Assembly (NCBI GenBank): GCA_023441255.1
Contig: JAEZPW010000278.1
Span: forward strand, 1 to 13,886
Direction: 5' to 3'
DNA length: 13,886 bases
DNA from: Acidobacteriota bacterium
Lineage (GTDB): Bacteria; Acidobacteriota; Terriglobia; Terriglobales; Acidobacteriaceae
Position numbers and translations under genes: made by a program. The notes under the pieces were generated by a model, which worked only from the letters and a program-made list of their open reading frames with translations, was not told where the DNA came from and did no database searches. Positions 1 through 6,740 of the stretch are shown one piece after another. Numbering within the stretch: position 1 is the first letter of the stretch; every line of letters starts with the position of its first letter.

Positions 1-10
1 GAAGTACCAT
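1..10 (-). CDS. Start of next gene of the hyf-like cluster (partial)
   Basis: On the minus strand an ATG at 10-8 lies two bases after the stop of the hyfE-like gene, preceded by AAGGG about eight bases upstream, which would serve as a ribosome binding site. Only three codons (M-V-L) are inside the window. In known hydrogenase-4 clusters the gene after hyfE is hyfF, another antiporter-like membrane subunit, so that is the expected identity. This is inference from gene order; nothing in three codons shows it. Confidence 0.4.
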
Positions 11-12
11 TT

Positions 13-675
13 TCAGCCCTTCAGCCGCCGGAGTTTCGACACGTCGAGATGATCAAAGGTGTCGCGAATTCGAAACACAAACAGTCCCATCAGAAATACA
101 CCCATGAGTAAATCGAAGAAGATGCCAATCTCAATTACCAGTGGCATCCCGAACACGGTAGTCAGCGCCGCCAGGAAGATGCCGTTCTCCAGCACCAGCA
201 GTCCGACGACCTGCATCAAGGCTTTCTTGCGGCTGACCATCAGGAAGCATCCCGTCAATACCAGTGCGACCGCCGCCGCGAGCATGTCCTCGTCCACGTG
301 CAACGCCAGCACGTAGGGCTTAATGGTCAGAAAAGACAACAGAATGAGCCCCGCGGCGATAAACACCGATTGCGACGAAGTGGTAGAAGCCATCACCTCG
401 CCCGATGTTTGCAGGCGGTCGACAATGCGGAACAATAGATATGGAATGCCTATCACCTTGATCAACAGCACCAAGGCCGCCACCGCGTATGCCTCTGCCG
501 AATGGTGCACGTAGGCCGACGCCGCAATCTGCGCCGTGATAACGGCAGACTGTGCGCAGAACAGCACGATGCAAGTGGACGTACGCCGTGCCGCCGACAT
601 CAGCAACACCGTTATGAACACGAAGACAGCGGACGACGCCAGCGTCTTTGCCGCCGCAACTTCAACCAGGCCCAT
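13..675 (-). CDS. hyfE: Hydrogenase-4 membrane subunit E-like protein (HyfE family)
   Basis: A 220-residue, almost entirely hydrophobic protein with about six to seven membrane segments, close in length to E. coli HyfE (about 216). The C-terminal half resembles the NuoK fold: a membrane helix with LVLENG (Glu near residue 163), then one with VIEIGIFFDLLMG (Glu and Asp near 181-187). Buried acids of this type carry protons in NuoK. It would sit in the cytoplasmic membrane between the antiporter-like and quinone-site-like subunits of a hydrogenase-4/complex-I-type enzyme. The gene starts three bases after the hyfC-like stop, with GAGGTGA just upstream of ATG at 675, and is followed two bases later by another ATG, so it is inside an operon. 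Family assignment rests on topology, motifs and gene order. Confidence 0.85.
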   Translation of the reverse strand: MGLVEVAAAKTLASSAVFVFITVLLMSAARRTSTCIVLFCAQSAVITAQIAASAYVHHSAEAYAVAALVLLIKVIGIPYLLFRIVDRLQTSGEVMASTTSSQSVFIAAGLILLSFLTIKPYVLALHVDEDMLAAAVALVLTGCFLMVSRKKALMQVVGLLVLENGIFLAALTTVFGMPLVIEIGIFFDLLMGVFLMGLFVFRIRDTFDHLDVSKLRRLKG

Positions 676-678
676 CGA

Positions 679-1617
679 TCACCTCATCACCGCAGTGAAT
701 ACCACTGCCAGAATCGACAATGCGCAAGCCACGCCCAGGAAGTCTGGAACGAGGTACATGCGCAGCTTCGCCACGCTGCTCTCAATCACGGCTAGCGCCA
801 CGGCCAGTACGGCGAGCTTCAACACATACAGAACCACAGCCAGACTTATCGCGGCGAACGAGAAGCTTCCGGCAATCCCCCAGGGCACAAACAGCGCGAT
901 GATCAACGCCATCACGACGTTCAGCTTGATTGCGCTCGCCCACTCGATGAACGCGAGGCTCGGGCCCGAGTGCTCCAGCACCATTGCCTCATGAATCATC
1001 GTGAGTTCAAGATGAGTTGTGGGATTGTCGACGGGAATGCGCCCGGTTTCGGCGATTCCCACCAGTGCCAACGCGGCAAAGGCAAGGGCGTGAACGGCTG
1101 AGATGTGAAAAAAGTCCTGCGTCACAGTCCAGGCAACGATACCCTCGACCGAACTGGTACGCGCAAGAATGGCCAGCGAGGTCAGTCCGAGGATCAACGG
1201 CGCCTCAGCCAGCGTCGATACGAGTGCTTCGCGGCTGGCGCCCATTCCGCCGAAGGCACTGCCACCGTCCATTGCCCCGAGTACAAGGAAGAAGCGGCCC
1301 AGCGCCAGCACGTATACCAGCAGGATGAAATCGCCGCCCGTGCCGAAAAGCGATGAAGACTGGAACAGCGGCACAAAGCAGGCCGCAACCAGTGTGGCTG
1401 CGAAAACAATCCGTGGCGAGAGCCGGAAGATGCCGGAAGCAGTCGGCGGCACCAGGTCCTCTTTCCTGAAGAGTTTGAGCAGGTCGGAGTAAGGACGCCA
1501 CACACTGGCGCCGCGCCGATTTTGAATGCGCGCCTTCACGCGTGAAACCACGCCGCGCAGGAGCGGCGCTGTCAGCACAAGCAGCAGGACCTGTATGGCA
1601 TTGATAGCCGGCGTCAT
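679..1617 (-). CDS. hyfC: Hydrogenase-4 membrane subunit C-like protein (HyfC/HycD/NuoH family)
   Basis: A 312-residue polytopic protein of the complex I NuoH family, hydrogenase type. N-terminal motif with RPYSDLLKLFRKE (residues 41-53), the middle GGMGASREAL (123-132) and the strongly conserved loop ETGRIPVDNPTTHLELTMI (190-208), followed by HEAMVLEHSG (209-218), are diagnostic of HyfC/HycD rather than NuoH proper. In this family the loop and its acidic residues form the junction between the hydrophilic electron-transfer arm and the membrane arm. ATG at 1617 overlaps the stop of the hyfB-like gene by four bases (ATGA), which implies translational coupling. Length matches the family (about 305-320). 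No sign of truncation. Confidence 0.93.
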   Translation of the reverse strand: MTPAINAIQVLLLVLTAPLLRGVVSRVKARIQNRRGASVWRPYSDLLKLFRKEDLVPPTASGIFRLSPRIVFAATLVAACFVPLFQSSSLFGTGGDFILLVYVLALGRFFLVLGAMDGGSAFGGMGASREALVSTLAEAPLILGLTSLAILARTSSVEGIVAWTVTQDFFHISAVHALAFAALALVGIAETGRIPVDNPTTHLELTMIHEAMVLEHSGPSLAFIEWASAIKLNVVMALIIALFVPWGIAGSFSFAAISLAVVLYVLKLAVLAVALAVIESSVAKLRMYLVPDFLGVACALSILAVVFTAVMR

Positions 1618-3587
1618 GCAACCCTCGCAAAGATCAACAATGCAACCAGCGCTATGAACATGTAGAGCAGATAGACCTGTATATTTCCCGTCTGCAATTG
1701 CCGCAGCCGTTGGGCCGTGGCAACAATGGCATCAACCGCAGGCCGGTAGAGCGCCGTTTCATACGAAGTAGTGCGAACCGAACGATACTCAATGCTCGTC
1801 GGGAAGAAGGTCTCATTGGGTGGCAGTACCTCGACCGAGCGATCCGGCCTGTATACACGGGAAAATACCCTGCGCAGTGGCTTGGAAAAGGAGGTGGACG
1901 TGTACTGCATGCGGCCGTCGAGGCGCGGAAGTCCGCACGCCCAAGTAGGAGTTACTCGAATCTTGGTCCGCAGCAGGCCGGCACCCACCAGAAATGCGAG
2001 AATGCCTGCGGCAATCCATGGAATGAGCCGCGTGATGGATGCTGCCTCGTCGGGAAATCCCACACTGCCCAAGAAGTTCTGTGCCGTGAGGCTCAGCGGC
2101 CACAGCACGAATCCGGGCGCGATTCCGATAATGATGCACACCAGGGCCAGGAGCGACATGCCCCAAAGCATCGTTCCCGGCACTTCCCGTGCCTGTTCCG
2201 CTTCGGCACTACGCGGTCGACCAAGAAATGCGACGCCGTAGACCTTCGCAAAACAGGCTGCGGCCAATCCGCCGATCAAAGCCAGTACACCCGCCCCTAG
2301 CGGCAGCACGATGGCAGCAAGTGGACTGGCGAGCGCACCCCCTGCGATGAAGCTTCGGAACGTCAGCCACTCGCTGATGAATCCGTTGAACAATGGCAGG
2401 CCGACAATCGAGCAACAGGCGACGAGGAACAACGCACCAGTAACCTTCATGCGTTTCAACAGTCCGCCGAGTTCCTCAATGTCCAGAGTGTGAGTGGCAT
2501 CAGAAATTGCACCCGCGCCGAGGAAAAGCAGGCTCTTGAACAATGCATGGTTCAGCGTGTGCAGCAGTGCCGCCATTAAAGCCAAGGTGGCCCAAAGAAG
2601 CGCATTGTTAGCCCGGAAGACGAGGGCGGCCCCAAGTCCGAGATAAATAATTCCGATATTCTCGACGCTGTGGTAGGCGAGCAACCGCTTAAGGTCATGT
2701 TCCGAAATAGCGTAGAGCACACCCAGTACGCCTGACGCTGCACCGGCTGCCAGTGCTATGTATCCCCACCAACTCGGGCCCGTGCCCAGAAAGTCGAACG
2801 AAAACCGCACAAAACCGTAAATGGCGGTCTTCAGCATGACTCCGGACATCAGAGCCGACACCGGTGTCGGGGCAATCGGATGCGCGCGGGGAAGCCACAA
2901 ATGCAGAGGAATAATGCCGGCCTTTGCCCCAAACCCGATGACCGTAAAGATAAAGGCCACGCTGCGCAGTTGGGCAGGCATGACGGCTGCAGCGGCGCGA
3001 ATGCCGGCAAAATCCAAGGCGCTCCCGTGCGACATGAACACCATGAATGCGCCGACTACTGCAGCGGCTCCCGCATGCATCATGAGCAGATAGATAAAGA
3101 CGTTGTGGCGTCGCTGCTCGGAATCGCCATCGATCAGGATCAGTCCGGCGGAAAGCAGCGTCATCAGTTCCCATCCGAACAGAAAAGCGAATGTGGTGGA
3201 TGCCGCCACGACCAGTACCATCGAAGCGAGAAACAGGGGCACGAACACCCATATCCACACACGCCGCTTACCTTCGTAGTGCCGGTCGACATACGAGATC
3301 GAAAATAGTGTGACCGGAACGCCAACCCCACAGATGAGAATCAGAAAAAACGCACTGAGCCGGTCGACACCAAGAGCGAACGGAAGCGGAGCCAAACTTG
3401 AAAGATCAATGGCGACAGTCAATCCCTGCCAGAAGCAGACGGCGGAAGCAACGGCCCCCAGTGCGAGCACGATCAGGAGCAGGACGGGACCTGCCACGCG
3501 GAGCTTCTTGCCGGCCTTTCCGAGCAGAGTCACTGCTGGAACGAGGAGCAGGAGTATCAGAAACGAATCAAACGCACTCTGGATCAT
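1614..3587 (-). CDS. hyfB: Hydrogenase-4 subunit B-like proton antiporter (HyfB/NuoL-M-N family)
   Basis: A 657-residue membrane protein with about 15 or more hydrophobic segments, close to E. coli HyfB (about 672). It shows the antiporter-family hallmarks: FGWELMTLLSAG (conserved membrane Glu near residue 140), GFGAKAGIIPLHLWLPRAHP (Lys near 222, channel His), SGVMLKTAIYGF (Lys near 253) and HALFKSLLFLGAGA (Lys near 351). These residues line the proton path in NuoL/M/N. The long C-terminal tail after residue 540 is the part that distinguishes HyfB-type proteins. ATG at 3587 is chosen; a TTG directly before it would add one residue. The Shine-Dalgarno is weak (ACGAG). It lies 61 bases after the ArsR gene and overlaps the hyfC-like gene by four bases. 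Confidence 0.92.
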   Translation of the reverse strand: MIQSAFDSFLILLLLVPAVTLLGKAGKKLRVAGPVLLLIVLALGAVASAVCFWQGLTVAIDLSSLAPLPFALGVDRLSAFFLILICGVGVPVTLFSISYVDRHYEGKRRVWIWVFVPLFLASMVLVVAASTTFAFLFGWELMTLLSAGLILIDGDSEQRRHNVFIYLLMMHAGAAAVVGAFMVFMSHGSALDFAGIRAAAAVMPAQLRSVAFIFTVIGFGAKAGIIPLHLWLPRAHPIAPTPVSALMSGVMLKTAIYGFVRFSFDFLGTGPSWWGYIALAAGAASGVLGVLYAISEHDLKRLLAYHSVENIGIIYLGLGAALVFRANNALLWATLALMAALLHTLNHALFKSLLFLGAGAISDATHTLDIEELGGLLKRMKVTGALFLVACCSIVGLPLFNGFISEWLTFRSFIAGGALASPLAAIVLPLGAGVLALIGGLAAACFAKVYGVAFLGRPRSAEAEQAREVPGTMLWGMSLLALVCIIIGIAPGFVLWPLSLTAQNFLGSVGFPDEAASITRLIPWIAAGILAFLVGAGLLRTKIRVTPTWACGLPRLDGRMQYTSTSFSKPLRRVFSRVYRPDRSVEVLPPNETFFPTSIEYRSVRTTSYETALYRPAVDAIVATAQRLRQLQTGNIQVYLLYMFIALVALLIFARVA

Positions 3588-3648
3588 CAAAACTCGTATG
3601 CTTTGGAATTAACGTAGGTAAGAGGACGTAGAAGGGCGATCGTCCAGC

Positions 3649-3990
3649 TTATGGCGATAGTCTGTCTGGCGGGGCGGAGAGTTGCGCTAGCAGGTCGCGA
3701 ACGTCCACGAGCTGATTGTTGAATATCCGGCGCGCATCGTCCAGCAACCGGAAAATCTCGTCATCTCGTACAGAATAGAAGACGTTCTGACCCTCTTTGC
3801 GTCCGATCACGATGCTGCTTTTTCGCAAGACGGCGAGTTGCTGAGACAAGGTGGTCTGCTCCACCTTTAGCCTCAAACTAAGCTCGTTGACTCCCAGCTC
3901 GCCCTGGCGTAGTGCATCCAGGACCCGGATTCGAAGGGGATGCGACAGAGCTTTAAAGAACTCAGCGGTAAAGTGCGATAGTTCAGCCAT
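3649..3990 (-). CDS. ArsR-family winged-helix regulator without cysteines
   Basis: A 113-residue single-domain winged-helix protein. FFKALSHPLRIRVLDALRQG (residues 11-30) is the typical ArsR/SmtB opening; the recognition helix is about VEQTTLSQQLAVLRKSSIV (43-61); the wing is about GRKEGQNVFYSV (63-74). There is not one cysteine in the protein and no Asp/His pattern in the last helix, so neither the classical ELCVCDL arsenic/metal site, the alpha5 zinc site nor the two-cysteine persulfide sensor site is present. The inducing signal is unknown. It is the first gene of the minus cluster, upstream of the hyfB-like gene, and divergent from the cytochrome operon, so it could control either or both. 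No clear Shine-Dalgarno precedes ATG at 3990; upstream in-frame codons offer no better start. Confidence 0.9.
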   Translation of the reverse strand: MAELSHFTAEFFKALSHPLRIRVLDALRQGELGVNELSLRLKVEQTTLSQQLAVLRKSSIVIGRKEGQNVFYSVRDDEIFRLLDDARRIFNNQLVDVRDLLAQLSAPPDRLSP

Positions 3991-4002
3991 TCGTAAGTAG
4001 GA

Positions 4003-4014
4003 ATATTTGCATAT
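4003..4014. promoter_or_regulatory. Putative ArsR-family operator
   Basis: ATATTTGCATAT is an interrupted palindrome (ATAT, four bases, ATAT). Operators of ArsR/SmtB proteins are often AT-rich imperfect palindromes of this kind. It lies 13-24 bases upstream of the ArsR start codon and covers the proposed -10 element, which would suit autorepression. Binding is inference. Confidence 0.4.
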
Positions 4015-4031
4015 AGGAACAGAACCGTCAA
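4003..4031 (-). promoter_or_regulatory. Putative promoter of the ArsR-hyf-like operon
   Basis: On the minus strand TTGACG (4031-4026) matches five of six bases of the -35 consensus and is followed after 17 bases by AAATAT (4008-4003), a weak -10. Initiation near 3996 would leave a leader of only about six bases before the ATG at 3990, which fits the absence of a Shine-Dalgarno sequence there. The -10 match is poor, so confidence is limited. Confidence 0.35.
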
Positions 4032-4203
4032 TGCAATTGCTTGCAGCAGGCAGAAGTGTGCCCAGAGCTTGAGTTCAAAGGGATATCGCTCGAGCGGAGG
4101 GTTCTGTCCGATCACGTTACACTAGCCGACTTGTGGTTACTTACTTCAGGCGACGTTCAAGAGCCCGCAAAAGCAAATCACACCACTTCGTGTTCACGCG
4201 GCC

Positions 4204-4246
4204 GGTTCAAATTGCTGGAGGGTGCATTCATGTGCAAATGTGAACC
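4204..4246. repeat. Imperfect inverted repeat upstream of cytochrome operon
   Basis: GGTTCAAATTGC (4204-4215) and GCAAATGTGAACC (4234-4246) are reverse complements apart from one mismatch and one extra base, separated by 18 bases. It lies about 80 bases upstream of the proposed -10 box. It may be a binding site for a dimeric regulator or an arm-loop structure; it is not followed by a T-run, so it is not a standard terminator. Confidence 0.5.
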
Positions 4247-4325
4247 ACAACGTCTGAGAAACCGGGCTGAAACTCACAAAAATGCGGGGATGCGTCACAT
4301 CGCGCCATCGTGAGCACCTGAGTCG

Positions 4326-4334
4326 TGTTATATT
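4326..4334 (+). promoter_or_regulatory. Putative extended -10 promoter of cytochrome operon
   Basis: TGTTATATT matches the extended -10 form TGn-TATAAT in all but one base. No recognisable -35 lies 16-18 bases upstream, as is common for extended -10 promoters. Initiation near 4341 would give a leader of about 70 bases to the ATG at 4413. Confidence 0.4.
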
Positions 4335-4400
4335 CCGCTGCACTGGGGAGAGATGGCTATATCGCACACCGATATTGCCGTCGCACTGCAATCCTGTTCC

Positions 4401-4404
4401 GGAG
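4401..4404 (+). promoter_or_regulatory. Ribosome binding site deciding the 4413 start
   Basis: GGAG is placed eight bases before ATG 4413. The alternative ATG at 4353 has GGGGAG only two bases away, which is too close for efficient initiation. Confidence 0.55.
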
Positions 4405-4412
4405 TGTGCAGC

Positions 4413-6059
4413 ATGCATAAACTGCATGGCCAGGCTCTTCCCGCTGCGGTCTCAGCGCTCGTCTTTACGCTCACACTGATAGCTCTGTTCCCCCAGCCCG
4501 GCAACGCCATACCGGCCTTCTCGCGCCAGTACGGCACTTCCTGCAGCACCTGCCATCTGGATTTTCCCAAACTCAACGACTTCGGCAAAGCCTTCAAGGA
4601 TGCCGGATTCAAGTTTCCAAAAGACGATGAGTCCATGATCAAAGTGCCGCCGGTCATGCTCGGAGCGCCGGCACAGGCCGATCTTTGGCCGCACGCGATC
4701 TGGCCCGGCAAGATCCCCGGCATGCCGCCGATCGGTCTCCGGATGAACAACTTCTTTCACGTGGTCGGCAAGAATGCCAACAATGTCGGGTTTGTACCGC
4801 CGGCAGGCTCGACATCATTCACTCCAACGCCGCCTGCGTTCATTCCTCGCACGGACTTCGAGACCGGCTTGTTCAGCATCTTCACCGCGGGAAATTTCGG
4901 CAGCGACATTGCGTTCTGGGTGGACGATGACATCAGCGTGGCCGGCTCAAATGGTGACGGCGGCCTTGGCGACGGGTATCTCAGGTTCGTGAACCTCAGC
5001 CGTTTCCTTCACATGCCCACGGATTCGTTGAGTTTGCGCGTGGGTCAGTTCGAACTCGACCTGCCGTTCAGTCAGGCTAGATCGTGGAACATCACCCCTT
5101 GGGACATCTACACGCAGGCGAATGTCGGCGTGATGAACTCGCTGTTTCCGCAGCAGAACGTGAACAACGTGTTCGCATTCGCCGGCGCCGCGCAGGGAGC
5201 GGAGATCAGCGGCGGACATCACTACGGTGGATATTGGTACTCACTTGCAGCCGTGAATCAGAACACCACCGGCACGACTGCAGGTTCGGACTTTGTGCCG
5301 TCAGCGACAGGTGGAAACAACGGCGGCCTGGGATTCACCTCCGACGCCAATTTCAAAGACATTTACGCGCGTTTCATGTACCGGTTCAACCTTGAGAAGA
5401 ACAAGGAGAGCCGCAAGGAGATTCAGGCGGCCGGAGCCACAGGGCCGCGGGATCACACTTATCTGAGCCTGGGCACTTATTACTTCTACGGACGATCGGT
5501 ACAGAGGTTTGTCGGAGTGTTGCCGACCGACGTCACAGTCAACACGCTGCTCACGGCGCGCGAGCCGTTCTATCGGGTTGGCGGCGATTTCAGCTTCAAT
5601 TACCGAACCTTCAACCTGTTCGGCTTGTACATGTACGGCCGAGATCACAACCTCGTGCCGATCGACGCAACCGGTGCCGCGTTCGCACCCAATCCGGTAG
5701 CGTTCGTTCACGGCGTTCCGGCAACTTTCGGCGGCGGTTTCCTCGAAGCCGACTACCTCGCATATCCGTGGCTGATGTTGATCATGCGCTACGACGCGGT
5801 GAATTCAGAGGCTGACCGCATCAACGGACTGGCGGGAATCACGGGCACGCCGTTCTTCGGACCCGTCAAAGCTACCCGAGACCGCATCACTCCCGGCGTC
5901 CAGTTCCTGGTCCATGCGAACATCAAGGCTTCGTTTGAGTATGCAATCAGGCCCCGGCAGCAGATCACAGCGGGGATTAACCCCATCACGGGCGTGCCCG
6001 TAATCATTTCGCCGTTCCGCGTGAACACAGCGACCGCGGGACTCGAGTTCGTTTACTGA
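4413..6059 (+). CDS. Single-heme cytochrome c fused to beta-barrel-like domain (Cyc2-like porin-cytochrome)
   Basis: A 548-residue exported protein. Residues 1-32 form a signal peptide (basic n-region, hydrophobic 11-26, cleavage likely after PGNA). Immediately after come PAFSRQYGTSCSTCH (34-48), with one CxxCH heme site (C44, C47, H48), and PKLNDFGKAF (52-61). The rest has no further heme motif and is rich in Gly, Asn and alternating aromatic residues, as in FNYRTFNLFGLYMYGRD, and it ends in LEFVY with a terminal aromatic, as outer-membrane barrels do. This layout and the PxFxRxxGxxCxxCH motif match Cyc2-type iron-oxidising porin-cytochromes as I know them. Related proteins of unknown role are also common in Acidobacteriota. 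ATG 4413 is chosen for its ribosome binding site and clean signal peptide; ATG 4353 would add 20 residues ahead of it. First gene of the plus cluster. Barrel and outer-membrane location are inferred. Confidence 0.7.
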   Translation: MHKLHGQALPAAVSALVFTLTLIALFPQPGNAIPAFSRQYGTSCSTCHLDFPKLNDFGKAFKDAGFKFPKDDESMIKVPPVMLGAPAQADLWPHAIWPGKIPGMPPIGLRMNNFFHVVGKNANNVGFVPPAGSTSFTPTPPAFIPRTDFETGLFSIFTAGNFGSDIAFWVDDDISVAGSNGDGGLGDGYLRFVNLSRFLHMPTDSLSLRVGQFELDLPFSQARSWNITPWDIYTQANVGVMNSLFPQQNVNNVFAFAGAAQGAEISGGHHYGGYWYSLAAVNQNTTGTTAGSDFVPSATGGNNGGLGFTSDANFKDIYARFMYRFNLEKNKESRKEIQAAGATGPRDHTYLSLGTYYFYGRSVQRFVGVLPTDVTVNTLLTAREPFYRVGGDFSFNYRTFNLFGLYMYGRDHNLVPIDATGAAFAPNPVAFVHGVPATFGGGFLEADYLAYPWLMLIMRYDAVNSEADRINGLAGITGTPFFGPVKATRDRITPGVQFLVHANIKASFEYAIRPRQQITAGINPITGVPVIISPFRVNTATAGLEFVY

Positions 6060-6111
6060 ACGTCACGAGACAGCGCGCCACTCTGTCCAAAATCAAAGAG
6101 GAGGTTGTTCG

Positions 6112-6693
6112 ATGAGTCGCAATTCAGTTCTGGTCATCGCGCTGGTTGTCATCGTCAGCATTTTTGCGAGTGCGGGAACAGTGAGCGGCAAGGTGTCTGG
6201 AGTATCCGGAAAATCGGTCGTATACCTCGACGCTCCGGGAAAGACATTTCCGGCTCCCACGCAGCGCCCGGTCATGGACCAGAAAGGACTGATGTTCCAG
6301 CCGCATATCATGGCCGTGCAGCAGGGGACGACGGTGGAGTTTCTGAACAGCGACAGCGTTCAGCACAACGTGTTCTGGCCCTCCGTGGGCGGGGATAAAA
6401 AACAGACGCACAACCTCGGCACGTGGCCGAAGGGTGAAAAACGTTCGTTCAAGTTCGACAAGGCGGGAGCCGTTCCGCTGCTGTGCAACGTCCATCCGGA
6501 GATGGCCGGATACATCGTGGTGAGCCCGTCCCCGTTCTTCGCCGAGACCGACGAGAGCGGCAACTACAAGATCGAGAACGTGCCGGACGGCTCGTATACG
6601 GCGACGGCATGGCACGAAGGTGCAAAAACGCAGAACAAGCCAGTCACAGTGTCCGGCAGCGAGGCGAAGGCGGATTTCACGCTGTCGAAGTGA
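6112..6693 (+). CDS. Secreted cupredoxin with C-terminal carboxypeptidase-regulatory-like domain
   Basis: A 193-residue protein. A signal peptide (hydrophobic residues 6-21) leads into a plastocyanin-like domain (about 27-137) with a complete type 1 copper set: H85 in VQHNVF, C125 and H128 in LLCNVHPEM, and M131. Residues 140-193 form a small beta-sandwich of the CarboxypepD_reg type (TDESGNYKIENVPDGSY), often found at the ends of exported proteins. It would be a periplasmic one-electron carrier, plausibly linking the bc-type complex with the porin-cytochrome encoded 52 bases upstream. The ATG has an excellent Shine-Dalgarno, AGAGGAGG, seven bases upstream. The copper centre is well supported; the partner proteins are inferred from neighbourhood. 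Confidence 0.88.
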   Translation: MSRNSVLVIALVVIVSIFASAGTVSGKVSGVSGKSVVYLDAPGKTFPAPTQRPVMDQKGLMFQPHIMAVQQGTTVEFLNSDSVQHNVFWPSVGGDKKQTHNLGTWPKGEKRSFKFDKAGAVPLLCNVHPEMAGYIVVSPSPFFAETDESGNYKIENVPDGSYTATAWHEGAKTQNKPVTVSGSEAKADFTLSK

Positions 6694-6740
6694 GCGGCTT
6701 CGAACAGTGAGGGTCTGCACCTACCCGAAGCAGGGTTCCC

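Larger units (their letters stand above)
3991..4412. other. Divergent intergenic control region
   Basis: About 420 bases lie between the ArsR start and the chosen start of the cytochrome-porin gene. Short open frames here (for example 4041-4313 on plus) have no family features, no good ribosome binding site and unremarkable composition. The region holds a promoter-like and operator-like site next to the ArsR gene, a perfect 10-base palindrome CGCTCGAGCG at 4087-4096, the palindrome CGTGTTCACG at 4189-4198, an imperfect inverted repeat at 4204-4246 and an extended -10 box at 4326-4334. I see no tRNA, riboswitch or transposon end. Confidence 0.75.

Noticed and set aside
2695..3258. 187-residue minus-strand open frame inside the hyfB-like gene
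   Set aside because: It is in another frame of a strongly supported membrane-protein gene and is rich in Arg, His and Ser as out-of-frame GC-rich DNA usually is.
3624..3645. GGACG / CGTCC pair between the ArsR and hyfB-like genes
   Set aside because: Five base pairs with a 12-base loop and no T-run; too weak to call a terminator.
3873..4115. 80-residue minus-strand frame with a hydrophobic stretch, overlapping the ArsR gene
   Set aside because: It overlaps the well-supported ArsR start and promoter region and has no family feature or ribosome binding site.
4041..4313. 90-residue plus-strand frame in the intergenic region
   Set aside because: No ribosome binding site, no recognisable motif, and it spans the inverted repeat and putative control sites.
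6685..6703. TCGAAG / CTTCGA hairpin at the cupredoxin stop
   Set aside because: Only six base pairs, overlapping the stop codon, no T-run; not convincing as a terminator. A weak attenuator cannot be excluded.
6124..6720. 198-residue minus-strand frame antisense to the cupredoxin gene
   Set aside because: Shadow of a gene with intact copper ligands; Arg/His-rich composition.
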